NCBI GenBank assembly: GCA_019843655.1
Contig: JACDQD010000001.1
Location: 37,251,392-37,315,391, forward strand
Reading direction: 5' to 3'
From: Lethocerus indicus
Taxonomy: Eukaryota; Arthropoda; Insecta; Hemiptera; Belostomatidae
Length of the DNA stretch: 64,000 bases
In this document: piece after piece, positions 17,612-31,241 of the stretch
Layout of the letters: each line of letters opens with the position of its first letter
How positions within the stretch are numbered: position 1 is the first letter of the stretch
The notes under the pieces: model-generated
What the model was told of the DNA's origin: nothing
Seen by the model: only the letters and a program-made list of their open reading frames with translations
Databases searched by the model: none
Translations under genes and position numbers: made by a program

Positions 17612-18869
17612 GCTACTTTGTTGTTTTTTTAAGCATTGGCTGTTTGTTGTCTGTTTTATATGCTATTTGAAATCCAATTTTTTCAAACTTAATTAAAAAT
17701 TATTCCGGCTTAAGTAATGTGGCGGTCGAGTTAGCGCGCAGACGGCAATGTCGCGTTTCTCAATTCGAGTCGGGCCTAAATTATTAGTCTGTCGGCTCTG
17801 TTTATAATGGTACGGCCGGTTGGTGTAGCGGGCCCTCGACGACCAATAATGATAAACCAACTGTTACGATAGCCCCGGCAATGTAAACATAGATGTTTTA
17901 CACGGGTGCTGTTCCCTCGCTCGGTGTTCCGGTCAATAATGTTTTCGGAAAAACACGGCCGGATAATTAATGACCGAGAAGATGCCGGAACTTGCAATTC
18001 TTAATGTCATGAAATTTTAGATGAGATATTAGTTATTTATTATTGTATATAGCGGGCCGAGTTGCCGCAATCTACTGAGCGTTCAGTTATCCGCATGACA
18101 TAACCGAGGGTACCGAGAGCCGATAGGCGTGAGTAATATCAACTTGTTACTACCGGCGGGGATAGGCCGATGGCCAGTTCGTTTTTCACAACTTTCAGCG
18201 ATATCGGGTCATACGCGGGAGCGGCTTTAAAGTCGCTTGAAGCCGCGGAGTGGGGAATGCGCCGGACTTAACCGGGTCTCGGGAGGAGTTCCAATTAGAG
18301 AATTTCTCCCCCAATTATCCACTTTCTAATAATTGAGCCATCTCTCGGGACTCAAAAAAGTGAAAACTCGATCCGGTTTATTTTTCGCCTTTCTCAAACC
18401 GGCTGCTCCCGCCTTTTCTTATATGGGCGACTCCCGGTCGGTCCTTCCCCGTAGGCGTACCGGATCCTCGGCTAATTTTCCGCAGTTTTTATTTTCTCGA
18501 GTACGCACCCGGCACAATGATGGGTCGAAACCGGACTTTTATTCCTTTACATAACACTATACACAGGACGCTCGGGGGTTAGTTTATGAGAGGGGTTAAA
18601 ATTAAATCGGTTTAAATTATGGTCGACCGAGTATCCGATATAATCAAATAGCGAACTGTAAGAAATATAATATTAGCAATAAATTCAGTTTGGGGTATCT
18701 GCAAGCAGTTTAAAACTGAAGATGCACTAATCTACAAGGTGTCTGTTTGTATTGGAATTAGAAATTAAAAGGTCGGGGGGGCTTCGCCGTTCGATGGGAT
18801 TGCCGAATATTCTTGGCTTGCCGGGAAGGGGAAGAATGGGCTCTGGCCCCAGATGCGGGGTCCTGTTAT

Positions 18870-18890
18870 GGGGGCGGGAGGGTTGGCGGG
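18870..18890 (+). other. G-quadruplex candidate with very short loops
   Basis: G runs at 18870-18874, 18876-18878, 18880-18882 and 18888-18890 are separated by loops of 1, 1 and 5 bases. Short loops favour a stable parallel quadruplex. This is the strongest such motif I found here. Confidence 0.7.
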
Positions 18891-21800
18891 ATGTGGAGGC
18901 AATTTTTAAATAATTGACTGGCGTCCGGTTCGGATATGAATTACAGATAGAGCGAGGGAGTCCCCAACCTCCATAATCGCATCTCCTTTCCCTATATAAC
19001 GCCCTATTTTTGTGGCCCCTTTATTGGGTCCCCGGACTCTCTTGAGTTATATTCCCACCGAGTGTCGAGAGTTCCCCGCCGCCCCCCGACGGTCTCGTTT
19101 TTCACTTAATTCTTAATTTATCGGCCGCCCGCCACTGTTTCGATTTCCGGTTATCCGGTTTCCGAGTCGGGCCACAATACCGAACGGCTTTCCGTCTTTT
19201 ATAGCTTCGATTTCATTATACATTTTTAACTTACTACGTTAAACGATTCACCGGTTTATACCTTTTATCCGAATAAAACATCCGTGTCTATCGAAAAATA
19301 ATTTGCTTTGATATTCTCGAATTCCGAGGAATTTTAAGGTTAATTCGAAATTTATTATTTGCCCGTTTATTGAGTTACCGGAGTTTTATTTCCTCTTCTC
19401 TTCTACCTTTTATGGCGTTCTTATCGATGTATATAAAATTGTATAGCGGAGCGGGCACGATGGTACGTATATTTCGTGTATACGTGAAATGATGAAGCTT
19501 ATATAGTCAGTGGCTAGTTTTATTATTTCCGAATAATAGATAGAAAATAAAATAGTAATCGCAGACTTATAGATGCTGAATGCATTATAAGGCTTTAAAA
19601 ATAGTTTTGTTCTCTTCCCAATATATTAAAAAAGAAAAAATAAATGGGTGTTTTAAGCGGATAAAATATTAGTTATTCGGAATAATTTAATACGAAACTG
19701 TAACTAACCTCCTAGCGTATTAAAAACATAATATATACAGAATTCATTTAAATTTACCCTAGTAAACTGTAAATAGGGCTATACAGGGGTATACAGTTAA
19801 CAAGCGAAAGGTAACATCATCATAATTCCAAGTTTATAATTTCATAATATTTTGTATAAAGTCCAAATTTCCAAACGTTCCGGCAGTAGAAATTGATCCT
19901 TTAAATAAGGAAATAGTTTTTCAAAATACGAGTTCGTCTTCCTCCAATCATGGAAATGACTATTTGTTCAACGACGAAAATAATAATTTTGCGTGTCCGC
20001 AAAAAAACCGGCGAGGAAATAAAGAATTTAATCTATAAAATGACTCGCCCGGGGACGACGTCACTCAAGAGGAATGCAGCCCGTGCAAATCCAGAATAGA
20101 TCTTGAGTTGTGCAGTGTTAAATCAAACCTCCGACAGATGTCCTGTTTTCTCTCGCTCTCTCTCTCTCTCCGAGTTTTTACTTATAATATAAGAAATTAA
20201 TAAAATACATTCCCGTCTTGGACAAGTGCTCAACATACCACCATGGAATCGCCCTTTGTTGAATTCGCATCAAGCGTACGGAACGCGTTTTAGTCGAATC
20301 ATCCATATCTGTAAATTTGAGCTTGTTTCCACAGCCCCTCAATCGTCGGGATTTCATTTCGGTATTAACACGGTCAATGGACAATTATAATAAACAATAA
20401 GTATTATAATTGAAATGAAGTAAATAATAAGGCCGGTCGTTAAATGTATCCGGCTTTCTGCTTATCCACTCTACGCTATTTTGCCCTACCAAATCACGGC
20501 AAAATGATCCAAAATGATAGTAACCATTTTCCCAACCGCCTCGGGTTACAGTCTCTAATAATTTATAATAAGAAGGCCGTATTAAATATACAACTATTAA
20601 TACTTCTTATAAATAATATTTTTTTACGCGACTATTTGGGAGCGCCGTAATGATTTTTCACAGCGTACAGGTCGTGACAGTTCCTTAAATGTATCGGAAA
20701 AACTATTCTTTTTCGTTTTGTTTTTCAAATTCCATACAGTATAAAATATACGCGGAATTATATTAACGCGGATGAATAGAACGAATTAAAGATGTTTTCA
20801 TTTATTAGTATAGTTTTAGTGTTTTCAATAAGGAATGTATCGGGCCGAGGCGGAGAATAAATTTGGGTTTTGCGAGAGGTCTATAATTAAGATGGGTGGA
20901 GTTTAGCGAGCGGTGGAGGGGCCAGGGTTCCATCTCGGATTGGTTATATTTAAATGGCCGATATTCGAACTTTAAATATTTGTAGGTACGCCCATCGTTT
21001 TCTCAACACTCCCGAGACTCCGCTCATACCCCGGTAGCCGATTCCGTTACACGGTCCTCGACGTCGAATGAACTGAGAACCATTAATATTTGGAACACTT
21101 ATTTCTATTATTTTTCCCCACAAGTGAACTGTTATTACCCGGGACTAAATTGGGAAAAACACGATGGGTCACTCCTCAAACCGTCGCTTCGATGTATTCC
21201 TGACCTCTGACCAGTTCTCAGCTGAATCTTACGTCGAATAATATAAGGATCGGCAATTCTAATCTACGCGTTGACTATTTCGAAAAAAGGATAAATAACA
21301 GAAATCGGTATGGAATCGTCCTCGCCTTATGTTTATCCAGCGAAGGGAAACATAATGATTTAAATCCTTATTCAGTAATATTAATTCCAGCACGATTCGT
21401 CATAAATTGGTACTGGTGCCATGAATTTTATTTTTTTTAATTTTATTATTTTTTATTATTTATTCTAGAACTTCCTCCCGTCATTCGGGTCGGAGGCAAA
21501 CATCATTTTTTTAAAAAATCCTTCCTTTCCCAATGGGGATAATTTAGAAGGTGATCCGATTGCCGAGCGCACTGTTTTTCCGCATTCGATGCTAAGATGA
21601 AAGTGGGCAGGATTTTTTTTTTCTTTCGCGGAGCATAAAAAGTGGGAATATCGACGGACGCGAAAACTTTCTACTTTCACCGGGTCCGCGTTTCTCGGCC
21701 GAATCCGGGGTTTCATGCGGACCGCCCGTTTGTATACTCCAAAACAATTCGACGTCAATTATTAATTCGATAAAAATTTCAAAATTGTAATAGCGTCCCC

Positions 21801-22205
21801 AACTGAAGTACAAACATTGTCCGACTCGAAGGCATTAACAAAGCTCGGCGAAAACATTTTTAAGATCTCGTTTACTTTCTTCGAACGATGTTTCCACACG
21901 ACGTACAAAATTACGTTTGCGGAAATATTTTTATTGGGGTAACGTTCCCGTTTGATTTTCGAAAGTAAGTCCCGAGTATAACGCCACCCACTGTGGTACA
22001 TATGTATTTGCGGTATTAAAATTAATTTTAATAACTAACGAAACGTAGAAAATAATTTTTAACTGTCACAAATACTACAACCTTAACAATTTCTGAATAA
22101 ATATTAATAGGTTTTGTATTAGACAAATTGTTTTTGACTAGTCCGCAGTTGTATGTTAGTACTACTAAAAAGATAATTGTGTGTGTCCTTTTTATCACTA
22201 TCTCG

Positions 22206-22210
<5 letters not shown>

Positions 22211-22254
<44 letters not shown>
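22211..22254. repeat. (TA)n microsatellite
   Basis: Perfect TA array of about 44 bp. Confidence 0.95.
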
Positions 22255-22258
<4 letters not shown>

Positions 22259-22666
22259 AAATTATATTAGATTTTAAAGGGAATACACGATAGAAAAAAT
22301 CGAACGAGCAAAAAAACCAACGGTGTCTCTAAAAACTGTTTACCGGAATTTTGAAAAGACCATATTTTTAAGGGGGCGGTATCGTCGGGGGCGGCGTCAA
22401 TCGGATTAATTTGAAGGGTGGGGTGCGGTGCGTATAGGAGGGACAAAGCTCCAGTTTTCAATAACCTTCCATATCCATTTACCGGTCTTCAAATAACAGA
22501 GGGCGCCCAAAAGAACATATCGCTCAATTTTTCCTCCAAGGGGCCGCCTTTCATAACCATGATCAAAGAACCCGGTCCACTGTAGTCCGCACATTGTCCA
22601 GTTTTGTGTAATTAAAAGGAGGACATATTATCGGCGACCTCTCCACCATCCAACTGCCCTTCCAGC

Positions 22667-22670
<4 letters not shown>

Positions 22671-22735
<65 letters not shown>
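22671..22735. repeat. (TA)n microsatellite
   Basis: Perfect TA array of about 65 bp, the longest TA array in the window. Confidence 0.96.
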
Positions 22736-22736
<1 letters not shown>

Positions 22737-22860
22737 CAGTACTATATAAATGATACTTCTTTTGTGGGAATTTTTACGGATTTAAATACTCAAATTACTC
22801 AAATAATTAAAAAATTACTTCAGAATACCTGTTTTGTGGTCTGCGAGGGGTTGGAATATC

Positions 22861-22898
22861 GTAGATTTCGTGCGTTTCTGTCTCCACTCGCCGGTTTG
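22861..22898 (-). mobile_element. Hammerhead-element terminus, truncated copy 3
   Basis: These 38 bases match 38360-38397 with three mismatches and start exactly at the terminus shared by copies 1 and 2 (GTAGATTTCG on +). Similarity then ends, so the ribozyme-like part is missing. The copy is consistent with severe 5' truncation. No flanking direct repeat was found. Confidence 0.65.
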
Positions 22899-25800
22899 CC
22901 CAAAGCATTTTTTTTTTGTAATATTTTTTGTAATTTATTGTAACGTATCACTCTCTATATATTTTCAGTAGTTTAGCGAAACTATAAATTAAAAATGGAA
23001 TACAATGATAGTACTATTTTCATCAGCGCCTAAAATACGGACGTATACATATTAGAATTCGTTTGCCTTAGTCGTCGGACTAATCTCGAGCCGGCAGAGA
23101 TGTGCGTTGTGCTGGGGTGGGTTATGTGAGTGCTGTCGGTCGAATTATTAGGGCCCCTCCGCCTCTGTTTGTCGACTCCCCAACCGGGCTCTCTAATCAC
23201 AAAGTTCCCGTTGTGTTTTAATAGGCTGGTTTAATATTTATACATGGTGGGGGAGTGTTTGGAGGTAAGGCCCCTATCCATTATGCAGTTGCGACCCCTC
23301 TCCCGTCACAAAAGGAACCCCAAATACTCTTCACCTCGTTCCCCGTACACCTGCAACATCATCAGTCGCGGAATAGTTTCGAATGAATACGACAACATAT
23401 ATAATCTCGCCGGATGGAATTGGCCAGATAACATTAGGGAATATGGCCGTCGCAATTTTTGGAGCCGTTTCGAAACTTTTGCCGAATTGACATCTTTATT
23501 TTATTCGTAAAATTCGTGCTGTGTCCACGTTACAATAAACACAGGCACGAAAAAATACACATCTCGCGGCTGTCTCTACGTTTTGACAGAAATATCGGGG
23601 CTCGTCGCTAACATAAGATATGTGCTCAAATAACGCGTCACATTGGGCATCGCAAATTGCTTCGATAGAACTCGATATATCTAGCCATTAATGAAGAGTA
23701 TAACCAGGTTATTATCCACAAAAGAGTATAACAAAAAATTGGGCCGAGTTCGAGGGCTGGAATAAATAAATAAACGGATATGGTGGGCTAAAATTAAAAA
23801 CAATAAAGGTATAGATAAGCCAATTCGGTGAGGAATACATTAGGAGGACACAGTGAATAAGAGGGGTGGTGAGGGGACAGCGTAGGTGCCCGGGCTTAGC
23901 GTGTTTACGCTATTAATCGAATTAATGCCAGAAGTGTCTAAACTGTTTGGGCAAAGGAGAGGAAGACCTCTTTCATCCTTCCCGGCACGGTCAATCTAAA
24001 TATACAAACTATTAACGAAGACATAGGCCTATAGACATTTTGTACACATTTGAGGCGTTGGGGTGTTGTGGAGCCTGAAAATCTCCTTTCCGAGAAGTAA
24101 GGCGGGCGACCTTTATTAATCCTCAGCCCGGCGAGTGCCCCCCTCTTGTTTATTTGTCCGTTCCCTTTTTTCCCCGAAAAGCCCCACTTAAAAACAGAAC
24201 ACGGAAAAATTTCATTATCTTGTTTGGAGTTAAGCGATAGGACGCCGGCGGCCCAGAATTTGATATACCGCGATATATCTTCAAACCCCGGTACTATAGA
24301 GATAGTAAATTTGAGCCTGAGGCGAAATTGTTTTTCTAAACTTCAAATTTAATTAAAAACCTACGGCGTAATATATCATCGAACGATGAGGTGATAGGGC
24401 GCAAGAATCCGACATTCTTTACGGTAGTAGCACTCAAATTATAAGATCCGGCAAACCTTAAATGGATAACCGATCGAAATTAATGAAATTAGTACAGATG
24501 CGTCCACACAGGCGTTCTTACAGTGGATTAACCTCTGTTATAAAGCCCCGAGTTCGGCTGAATACATCAAAAATCGAGTCGTTTTAACTAGAAATACTAA
24601 TTACGCAAATGCTCAAAATAACATTAGACCTTGTAAATGGAGGATTGACTGTAAGTCTGTAAATACAATTAATTTCCGTACTATAAAAATCGCAACATTT
24701 TTTTAGCACCGCCCAGAAAATAAAATTCCGTATGAAATTTATAATTCGCCACAAAGTCTTTAATCTGAGTAGGACACCTTTCGAAGGCGTTTTCGTTATC
24801 TAATTTTTCGAACTACTATAAGGGCTCGAACTAGAGTTCGTACTAGAAGTATCGGAAAAATGGTGACTTCTCCATTTTGGGTAAGACGTCGCCTAAAAAT
24901 AGAGCGGTGTCCACCTGAAACCGGAGGCCGAAATTAAAAAAGTTAAAAGAAAAAATAAGAAAAGGGAGATAAGAGTGCGAAATGTCGTCCGTCTGGCCTA
25001 ATAGCGCATATATCCTGTCGACAGCCACTCCACAATGCCCTACATTAATTTCGACTCCCATAAATAATATTTTTCATTTCGTGTCCCTCCCACATTATAT
25101 TTATAACTACGTTTGGGGGGTGGGCTCCCAGAACACACGTGGGATAACGCGAGGAAAATTCTTCGCCGCTTCCTCCCCATATTATATACCTCATCCGGAT
25201 CGGACTAAGATAAACGCTATTATCAATGTAAAATTTAACTTAAATTGAAGTTGAAGTAAAAGTGGAATCGGTCGATAAATTTATCGCACTATGTTACGCG
25301 TCGAACTAATTTGGAGCCTAGCTATTTAATTATTTTACTGACAAATAATAACGGATAACGAGTAAAAAGAGTTTATGAGCTTCTCTCGTTTAATCGAAAT
25401 TTCCGATCGAAGGAAAATCCGGGATCGGAATCCCGTTCAACGCGTCTACACCGACCTTGGAAAAATGAGTAATCGGAGGGGAATTCCGAAGTCACCGGAG
25501 ACCCGTGGCGGACCGAATTTTCCTTAAATTGAAATTTGCAATTTACGAACGGATTAAGTGCGGTAGCGCAATGCGAATCGGCACCGAAGACAAGAATTTC
25601 GGAGGATAGAATTCCATTGTGAAAGAAAAACGAGGGCTGATACTGTTGCGATAGACGTTTAGAGGACGGGAGGGCGCCCTTTAAAAAACAAACGAGAATA
25701 GTATAAGCCAGCCCCTCCGCAATTAATCTTACTCGGGTTTTCTTCTCCCTCTCGGGCATTCTTCCGGCACGCTTAATTAGGGAGATGCCGGGCATCGTGT

Positions 25801-28800
25801 TCGGCTCGTGAAACAGGAGCCATTGTATATATGGTAATACAATTACGTTTTGTCCGATATACAATCCGACATATCATTCAGCGCGTCCCTTACTTATATG
25901 CCGCAATAATTAAATTATTGTCGATTTAAGATGAACAATTGTCGATTATCGAGATAAATATTACGAAGGAGCGAACGGTTTGTGTTTAGTTCGGATAACG
26001 ATTAAGTACGTTCTGATTTGAAAGAAAAGCAGACGCACTTTCAAGGATTACAAACATTTTCACGAAGGGTCCCCGAGGGTTTAGAATATCGTTGTTCGTC
26101 CTCACTCCCATCTCATACCCGCCGGATTCGTTTTCTTCTCGCCATCGTCAGTACCGTCTTGTCGGTCCCCGGTGTAGGCATTTACGCGTATAAATAATGC
26201 CCGCGCTGCGAAAAACCTAATTAAAAAAGTCGTAACGATGACAATAACGCAATTCCGAATAGGGGTTCCGTTCCTCCGTACAAGAGAAATACAGACGAGA
26301 ATCGTTTGTGACGAAACAAGATTCGGAATCCGATCGGCGTCGGCCGTGAAGACGGCCAATATCGGAGTGTCTCTAAATCCGAGGAATTAAAGCGGGCGTT
26401 AAATAATTAAGCGCGGGAGCTGCAGCCGGAGTGGAGCTACGGGACGCCTTACCTCTTAAGACGCGGGCTAAACATGTGAAACTAATGGAATTAGCCTCCG
26501 GCTAAGAGCTCCTACTACACGCTTTGAGTCGATAATTGCGAACGCTCTCAGCAAACCTAATGAATTCCGAGGCCCGATCTTTCCCTGTCCCTCGGGGCAT
26601 CCCCCTCCGAAAATACCGCACGCCAAAACGCCTAGAAATATTAATTTCGATTCGGGTCCGAGCGGTACGCGAATCCGCGGCAGTTTACGATTTGGACGGG
26701 AATCAACCAGGAAGATGTTCCATCGGCGACGTACGCTCTCGAACACGAGTAACAGACTCGGAGAAGACTTTTTCGCGCAGTCCTACTGATGTTCTAGAAA
26801 ATAATTTCGAGTCGTTTTTATTTGGTACAATATGGGGAGGGGAGATCGGCGAGGCCGCGAATCGAATGGTCGATGAGACTGAGTCGGTGACCCTATTCCG
26901 TCGCCAAGTGGGTCCGCCCATCGGGCTACCGTATTTTTCCGCATTTTATCGGCCTTAAAAATCCTGGAAGAGTTGCGGATACTGTATCGAGCAGCAGGTA
27001 TCGGGGACCGGGTCGGGAGATCGGGCGCCGAGATTATCCATCCTGCCCCGGCAGTATTAACAGATCGAGATAACTCGGCCGACGTTAAACGGAGGCCCGT
27101 TTTTTTTTCTTACGTGTCCCGTCGCGATTAATCGAACAAACGTGAACTGGAGATTAATTTCGGTAGACCGAGCGATTTGGACTTAGTATCTGGGTTAGGA
27201 TCGCGGCCCGGTCCACCGGGAAGCCGGATAATATCCGAGAAGAATTCCTTTAATAAACGCTCGACTCGGCATCGTCCCGGCCTGACATTTTCCCAGTTTT
27301 CTCGATATAAAACAACGCGCACGAATTTATTTTTTCCGACAGTCAAGTTTTATCTGCGGGTACTTTAAGTTAGCCACGGGTCCGAATAGCTGGTACAAGG
27401 GTAGAAAGGCCCGAGGGCCGGTACACGTTTTCATCCTACCTGTCGTACACTATAGAAATATCTCGACAAATTTGCCAAGCGAGCCTATTTCGTATATTTT
27501 AAAGTCGCGTTACAGTATACATTTCGATTCGATTACAAACACGCGAACCAATCTGCCCTAACTTCGGTCGATAGACCGGTGGCCCGCGGATTGTCGACTC
27601 CCACACATACTTGTGGGCAGACCGAAACGCTCACGGATCGTGGTTTCAATTTCAAAAGAAATTCAGGACTCCTCCAATACCTTAAGGATAATTTGAGCAG
27701 GGTCCTGAGGGAAGTGAGCATTCCTCATCTAATCGATACTGCACAAAACAAAATGAGTACGAATTGTTTTTATTACATTTTCTTAATAGGGGATTGTAAG
27801 AAAAATCCCCTCCGTAAGTCGTAGTTATATTTTTCAACGTTTAATATAGAATTTATATTTGGAATACGGAATAAGTGTTATCATAAGTTATTGTTATCGG
27901 TCTTTTTTATAAGGTAATCAACTTGACAATTGATTGTCTAAGGTCTGTATGTCGTAACGGCTATTTAGTATTCCGCGGTGGTTTTTATAAGTCCACTTAA
28001 AACTAGTGACTGGACTGGACAGGCTATATCATTGCGGTTTTGTGTTAAAAAGTAGAGTTTATTTTAAATTGTTTAATTGGGACTCGTTTTTAAATAAAAG
28101 ATAAATGCCGTGGGGCTTGGAATGACGAGGGAACGTCCGCGAGCATTTAGGTTTAAATTAGAGGAAAAATAATAAGGAGCCCCCCTCTCCAGCCAGAAAT
28201 AAATCGTATTTAACTAACGAGTTTTTCGCTATTTTCAGAAATGTCGAAACGGTGCACCGACTTCATCGCTTTTCACCGTCGGGACGTTTAATCCAATTAA
28301 TTTCTTTTTACGAATAAATTTTTGCACGAAACGAAACAACCCGCCGATAGAACAAGTCGCTACTGTTCTTACGGTCATTTCAAACGGGGAATATCGGCGG
28401 CGAAGACGGGCACGGGAGAGAAAATATAGGAGCTCTAACGATAAAAGCCCAATAAAGAGTTTCAATAAGCAGTTAGCTTTTAACCGCCCTCCCGCCAACT
28501 GGTCTCCGCGGGTAGCCGAGTCCAATTATTAAATTCATTATTGTTTCAATTAATCGCCGTAATTATTTATAATTGTTGTTCGGATAGTGTGCGTGCCGAA
28601 TCAATTTTCATGGCGGCGGCCCGATCGCAATTGACCATTACATTTTCATCCGAGTACCACTCGGGTAAAGTTTAATTGCGGGGATTCTCTTCTGCCGGCA
28701 TTGCAATAAGAGCGGCTTCTATTCACTATCAGAGCCGTGTCCAGGGCCGGAAAATTGATAATATAAAACGGAAACGGAAAGGCGGCCGCCAAATAGGCGT

Positions 28801-31177
28801 CCAATTTAGAAAGAAACCCATTCGCGGAACGTATCGCGAGTGAACAATTGGTTCGAGGTTCTGCCACCGTCGTTAGACAACAACGTACAGAGTTATCGAG
28901 GCCGTTTTGCTGCGCAAGTGGCTTCGCAGTTTGTTTGGCGGGCTCCTACTCGCGGATAGAAATTGCCCGAAGAATATTGGGCGGGAGAGCGAGGGCAGCG
29001 ATGGACAAGACCAGTGCGACACCGCCGGTGACAGACCGGGGCCCGGTTATGAATTAGGAGGCAGGAAACGGCGATATAAATACTAGCGACCGGCCGGACG
29101 AGGAAATCGTTTATTCCCCGGATGTTAGCGCGTATTTATAATCGTTATTTTGAGCCGGCCGCGTGGAATCGATCGAATATTCGCGTCGCGGCCATATAAT
29201 AAAGTGAAATAAATAAGAGGCGCTCGAGAACCCGCCCCCCCGGCGGCGGTGAATGCCAGTCAATGGCCCTCTGTTCGCCGGCCTCTTAATTACGACACTG
29301 TTTTTTTGTCGATATTTCTTGTTTTATTTCTCGCCCCTCGCTCGGGGGAAGCCCTCGTTAGGAGGACTCGATTGTGCCGACGATTCGGGCGTAATTAGCC
29401 CGCTTCTGACATCCAGTTCCGGCCCGAGACGGAATCGAACCCGCGGGTCTGTTTCGGCTCGACGTCCCACCGCAAGTAGTATGCATTTTATTTCTGGTAA
29501 GATTGGCGGTCGTCGAATAAACCTTTTACGAATTGCAAATACGCCCGCAGTTTTAAAGCGTCAACTTTATATAGTTTTGTATCGCATTTCGGTTAAAGTA
29601 AGATTAGGCTAAGCGATCCTTGCAACTAATTACAGGATACACTTATATATAGCTAAGTTTTACTAAGTAGGCGCTGTTGATTAATGAACACGAGATTCAT
29701 TGATTAATGAATGGGCGAGAGATTTATCTTTGGTGAAAACGAAACTCGCTACTAAATAAATAAAACGAGTGAATATAAATTTACGGTCGGAAAATCGTCC
29801 GGGCTGCGAGCGAACGATAGATCGACAGTTTAAATCGATTTCGAATATCGATCTCCCTGGGAGGAATACGATGTCCGGTGCCTGCTAACTCGCCCCTACC
29901 TTTCGGGTAAAACAGTAGCGACACTTACTCTTCGGCCTTCGTCATAAACAGTAACCTCTCTGCACCTACCTGATAAAATAATCATTACGGCTAACGGACG
30001 AAATGAACGGTGACATATTAGAGCGTTTATTTTCGTCTTCAGCTCGATTCCGTCCTCGGCTTTTCCACATCGCATCGACGAACATGAATATATTCGAGTA
30101 TTTTGTTTAAAAATAATCCGATATTTGTACTCCTACTGGGGGACAACAAGATGTAGGAAAAAGGGGCAGTTGTCGAAGAAATAAATCTTTGCCCAGAGTT
30201 GGGCACAATGGCGACTTGTGATTTATGAGGCTTTAATTGAGAGGTGGCAGCCGTGTGTAAACAATGCCACGGCGGGAGGTGCGGCAATTAGCACACAACA
30301 CAATTAGCCTCGTCCATAATTAAATAGCCGGAAAGCGCCCCTTATTATACACCTGTCAGTATAACCTGCCCCACCTGTTCACACCTTACATACTTATTCC
30401 TCTTCCGTTTTACTAATGTTACTTAGATTTTTTAAATACGGGGGAGCCCGGAAAAATATTCCAAAATTCAGTTTGGCCGGAAAATAGATTGGTCGATAAT
30501 GGCCCCACTTAAAAAAAGTAAGCTTAATGCTTTACTGTAAATTCTGAGGTGTACTTTATGAATATTTTATCAAAATGCTCCAAGCAAATTTATAAAAGCG
30601 TCGAAGTGCAATATAAAGTAGCGAATTGTCTAATTGTTAACAGCTTAAGAATGGGCGCGTAGTGTCGACTTTTAAGTTTTTAAAGATTTTTTCGAGTTTT
30701 AAATATATACTTAAACCAGTATACTGTGTCAAATCGTAGGAGAGCTAAAGTTTCGTAACTTCTTGTACCGATAAAGAATAGCTACGAAACATAGCATCGG
30801 TGAGTGTTATATTTCACTGTCGTTACTATCTCCTACGTTTATTTTCGGAGGATACGAAATATTCGTCCGGGGTTTTAAGGGTCCTGTTTTTTTCTAAAAT
30901 GTACACGGCGTTAACGTTATCTTGTAGATCGGGAAATTTGTTAACTATTTCCTCAAAACATATGTGTTAACCCGATATTACATCCCCCGAGTTAAAAAGG
31001 GGTAAATAAAAGAGCTTTTACGTTACAAATAGTTGATTTAATACGCTAGAATACTAAAATATGAAAATTATAACTATAGAACAAAGTAATAAATTCTTCC
31101 GTTATCCAAACTGTCCGATCACTCGTGATTGCCTCACTGCCTATTAAGGACTGGAGTGGGAGCGGTTCACCATTCGG
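22899..31177. other. Long non-coding stretch, no gene seen
   Basis: No recognised gene. Open frames of 163 codons (25373-25864, -) and 140 codons (26536-26958, +) lie in a stop-poor, CpG-rich zone from about 25.3 to 29.6 kb, and neither resembles a known family. A decayed hammerhead-like motif is at 26122. Short direct repeats TGATTAATGAA occur around 29670-29710. Confidence 0.5.
26122..26153 (-). ncRNA. Decayed hammerhead-like motif
   Basis: Read on the minus strand it has CTGACGATGGCGAGAAG followed by AAAACGAAT. This resembles the motif at 54559-54593, but the GAAACCGGTC block is damaged. Certainly inactive if it is a relic; short enough to be chance. Confidence 0.3.
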
Positions 31178-31241
31178 TCAAAATCGCACTGTCGCTAAAT
31201 ATAATTCAAAAATCTTGACTTAAAATAAAAAGAAAAAAATT
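31178..31241 (+). repeat. Short dispersed repeat, copy 2 (partner at 1202)
   Basis: TCAAAATCGCACTGTCGCTAAA-like head and A-rich tail matching 1202-1272 in the same orientation. Only the head is convincing. Confidence 0.4.

Larger units (their letters stand above)
16866..22860. other. Non-coding stretch, no gene seen
   Basis: It holds three TA arrays, a short CT run at 20150-20171 and a G-quadruplex candidate at 18870-18890. The 217-codon open frame at 16979-17632 is the longest in the window, but it runs into the TA array and ends in Tyr-Ile repeats. It matches nothing and is rejected. T-rich patches occur at 21425-21470. Confidence 0.5.

Noticed and set aside
16979..17632. 217-codon open frame on +
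   Set aside because: It ends in Tyr-Ile repeats from a TA array, is overlapped by open frames on both strands, and shows no recognisable domain.
18505..18540. ATGATGGGTCGAAACCGGAC as a hammerhead
   Set aside because: The first core base is missing and no stem II loop is possible.
25373..25864. 163-codon open frame on -
   Set aside because: Length is within chance for 64 kb of this composition, and no domain was recognised. A transcript would be needed to reconsider it.
29425..29445. Minus-strand tRNA B-box-like GGTTCGATTCC
   Set aside because: The flanking bases do not form a five-pair T stem and no cloverleaf can be drawn.
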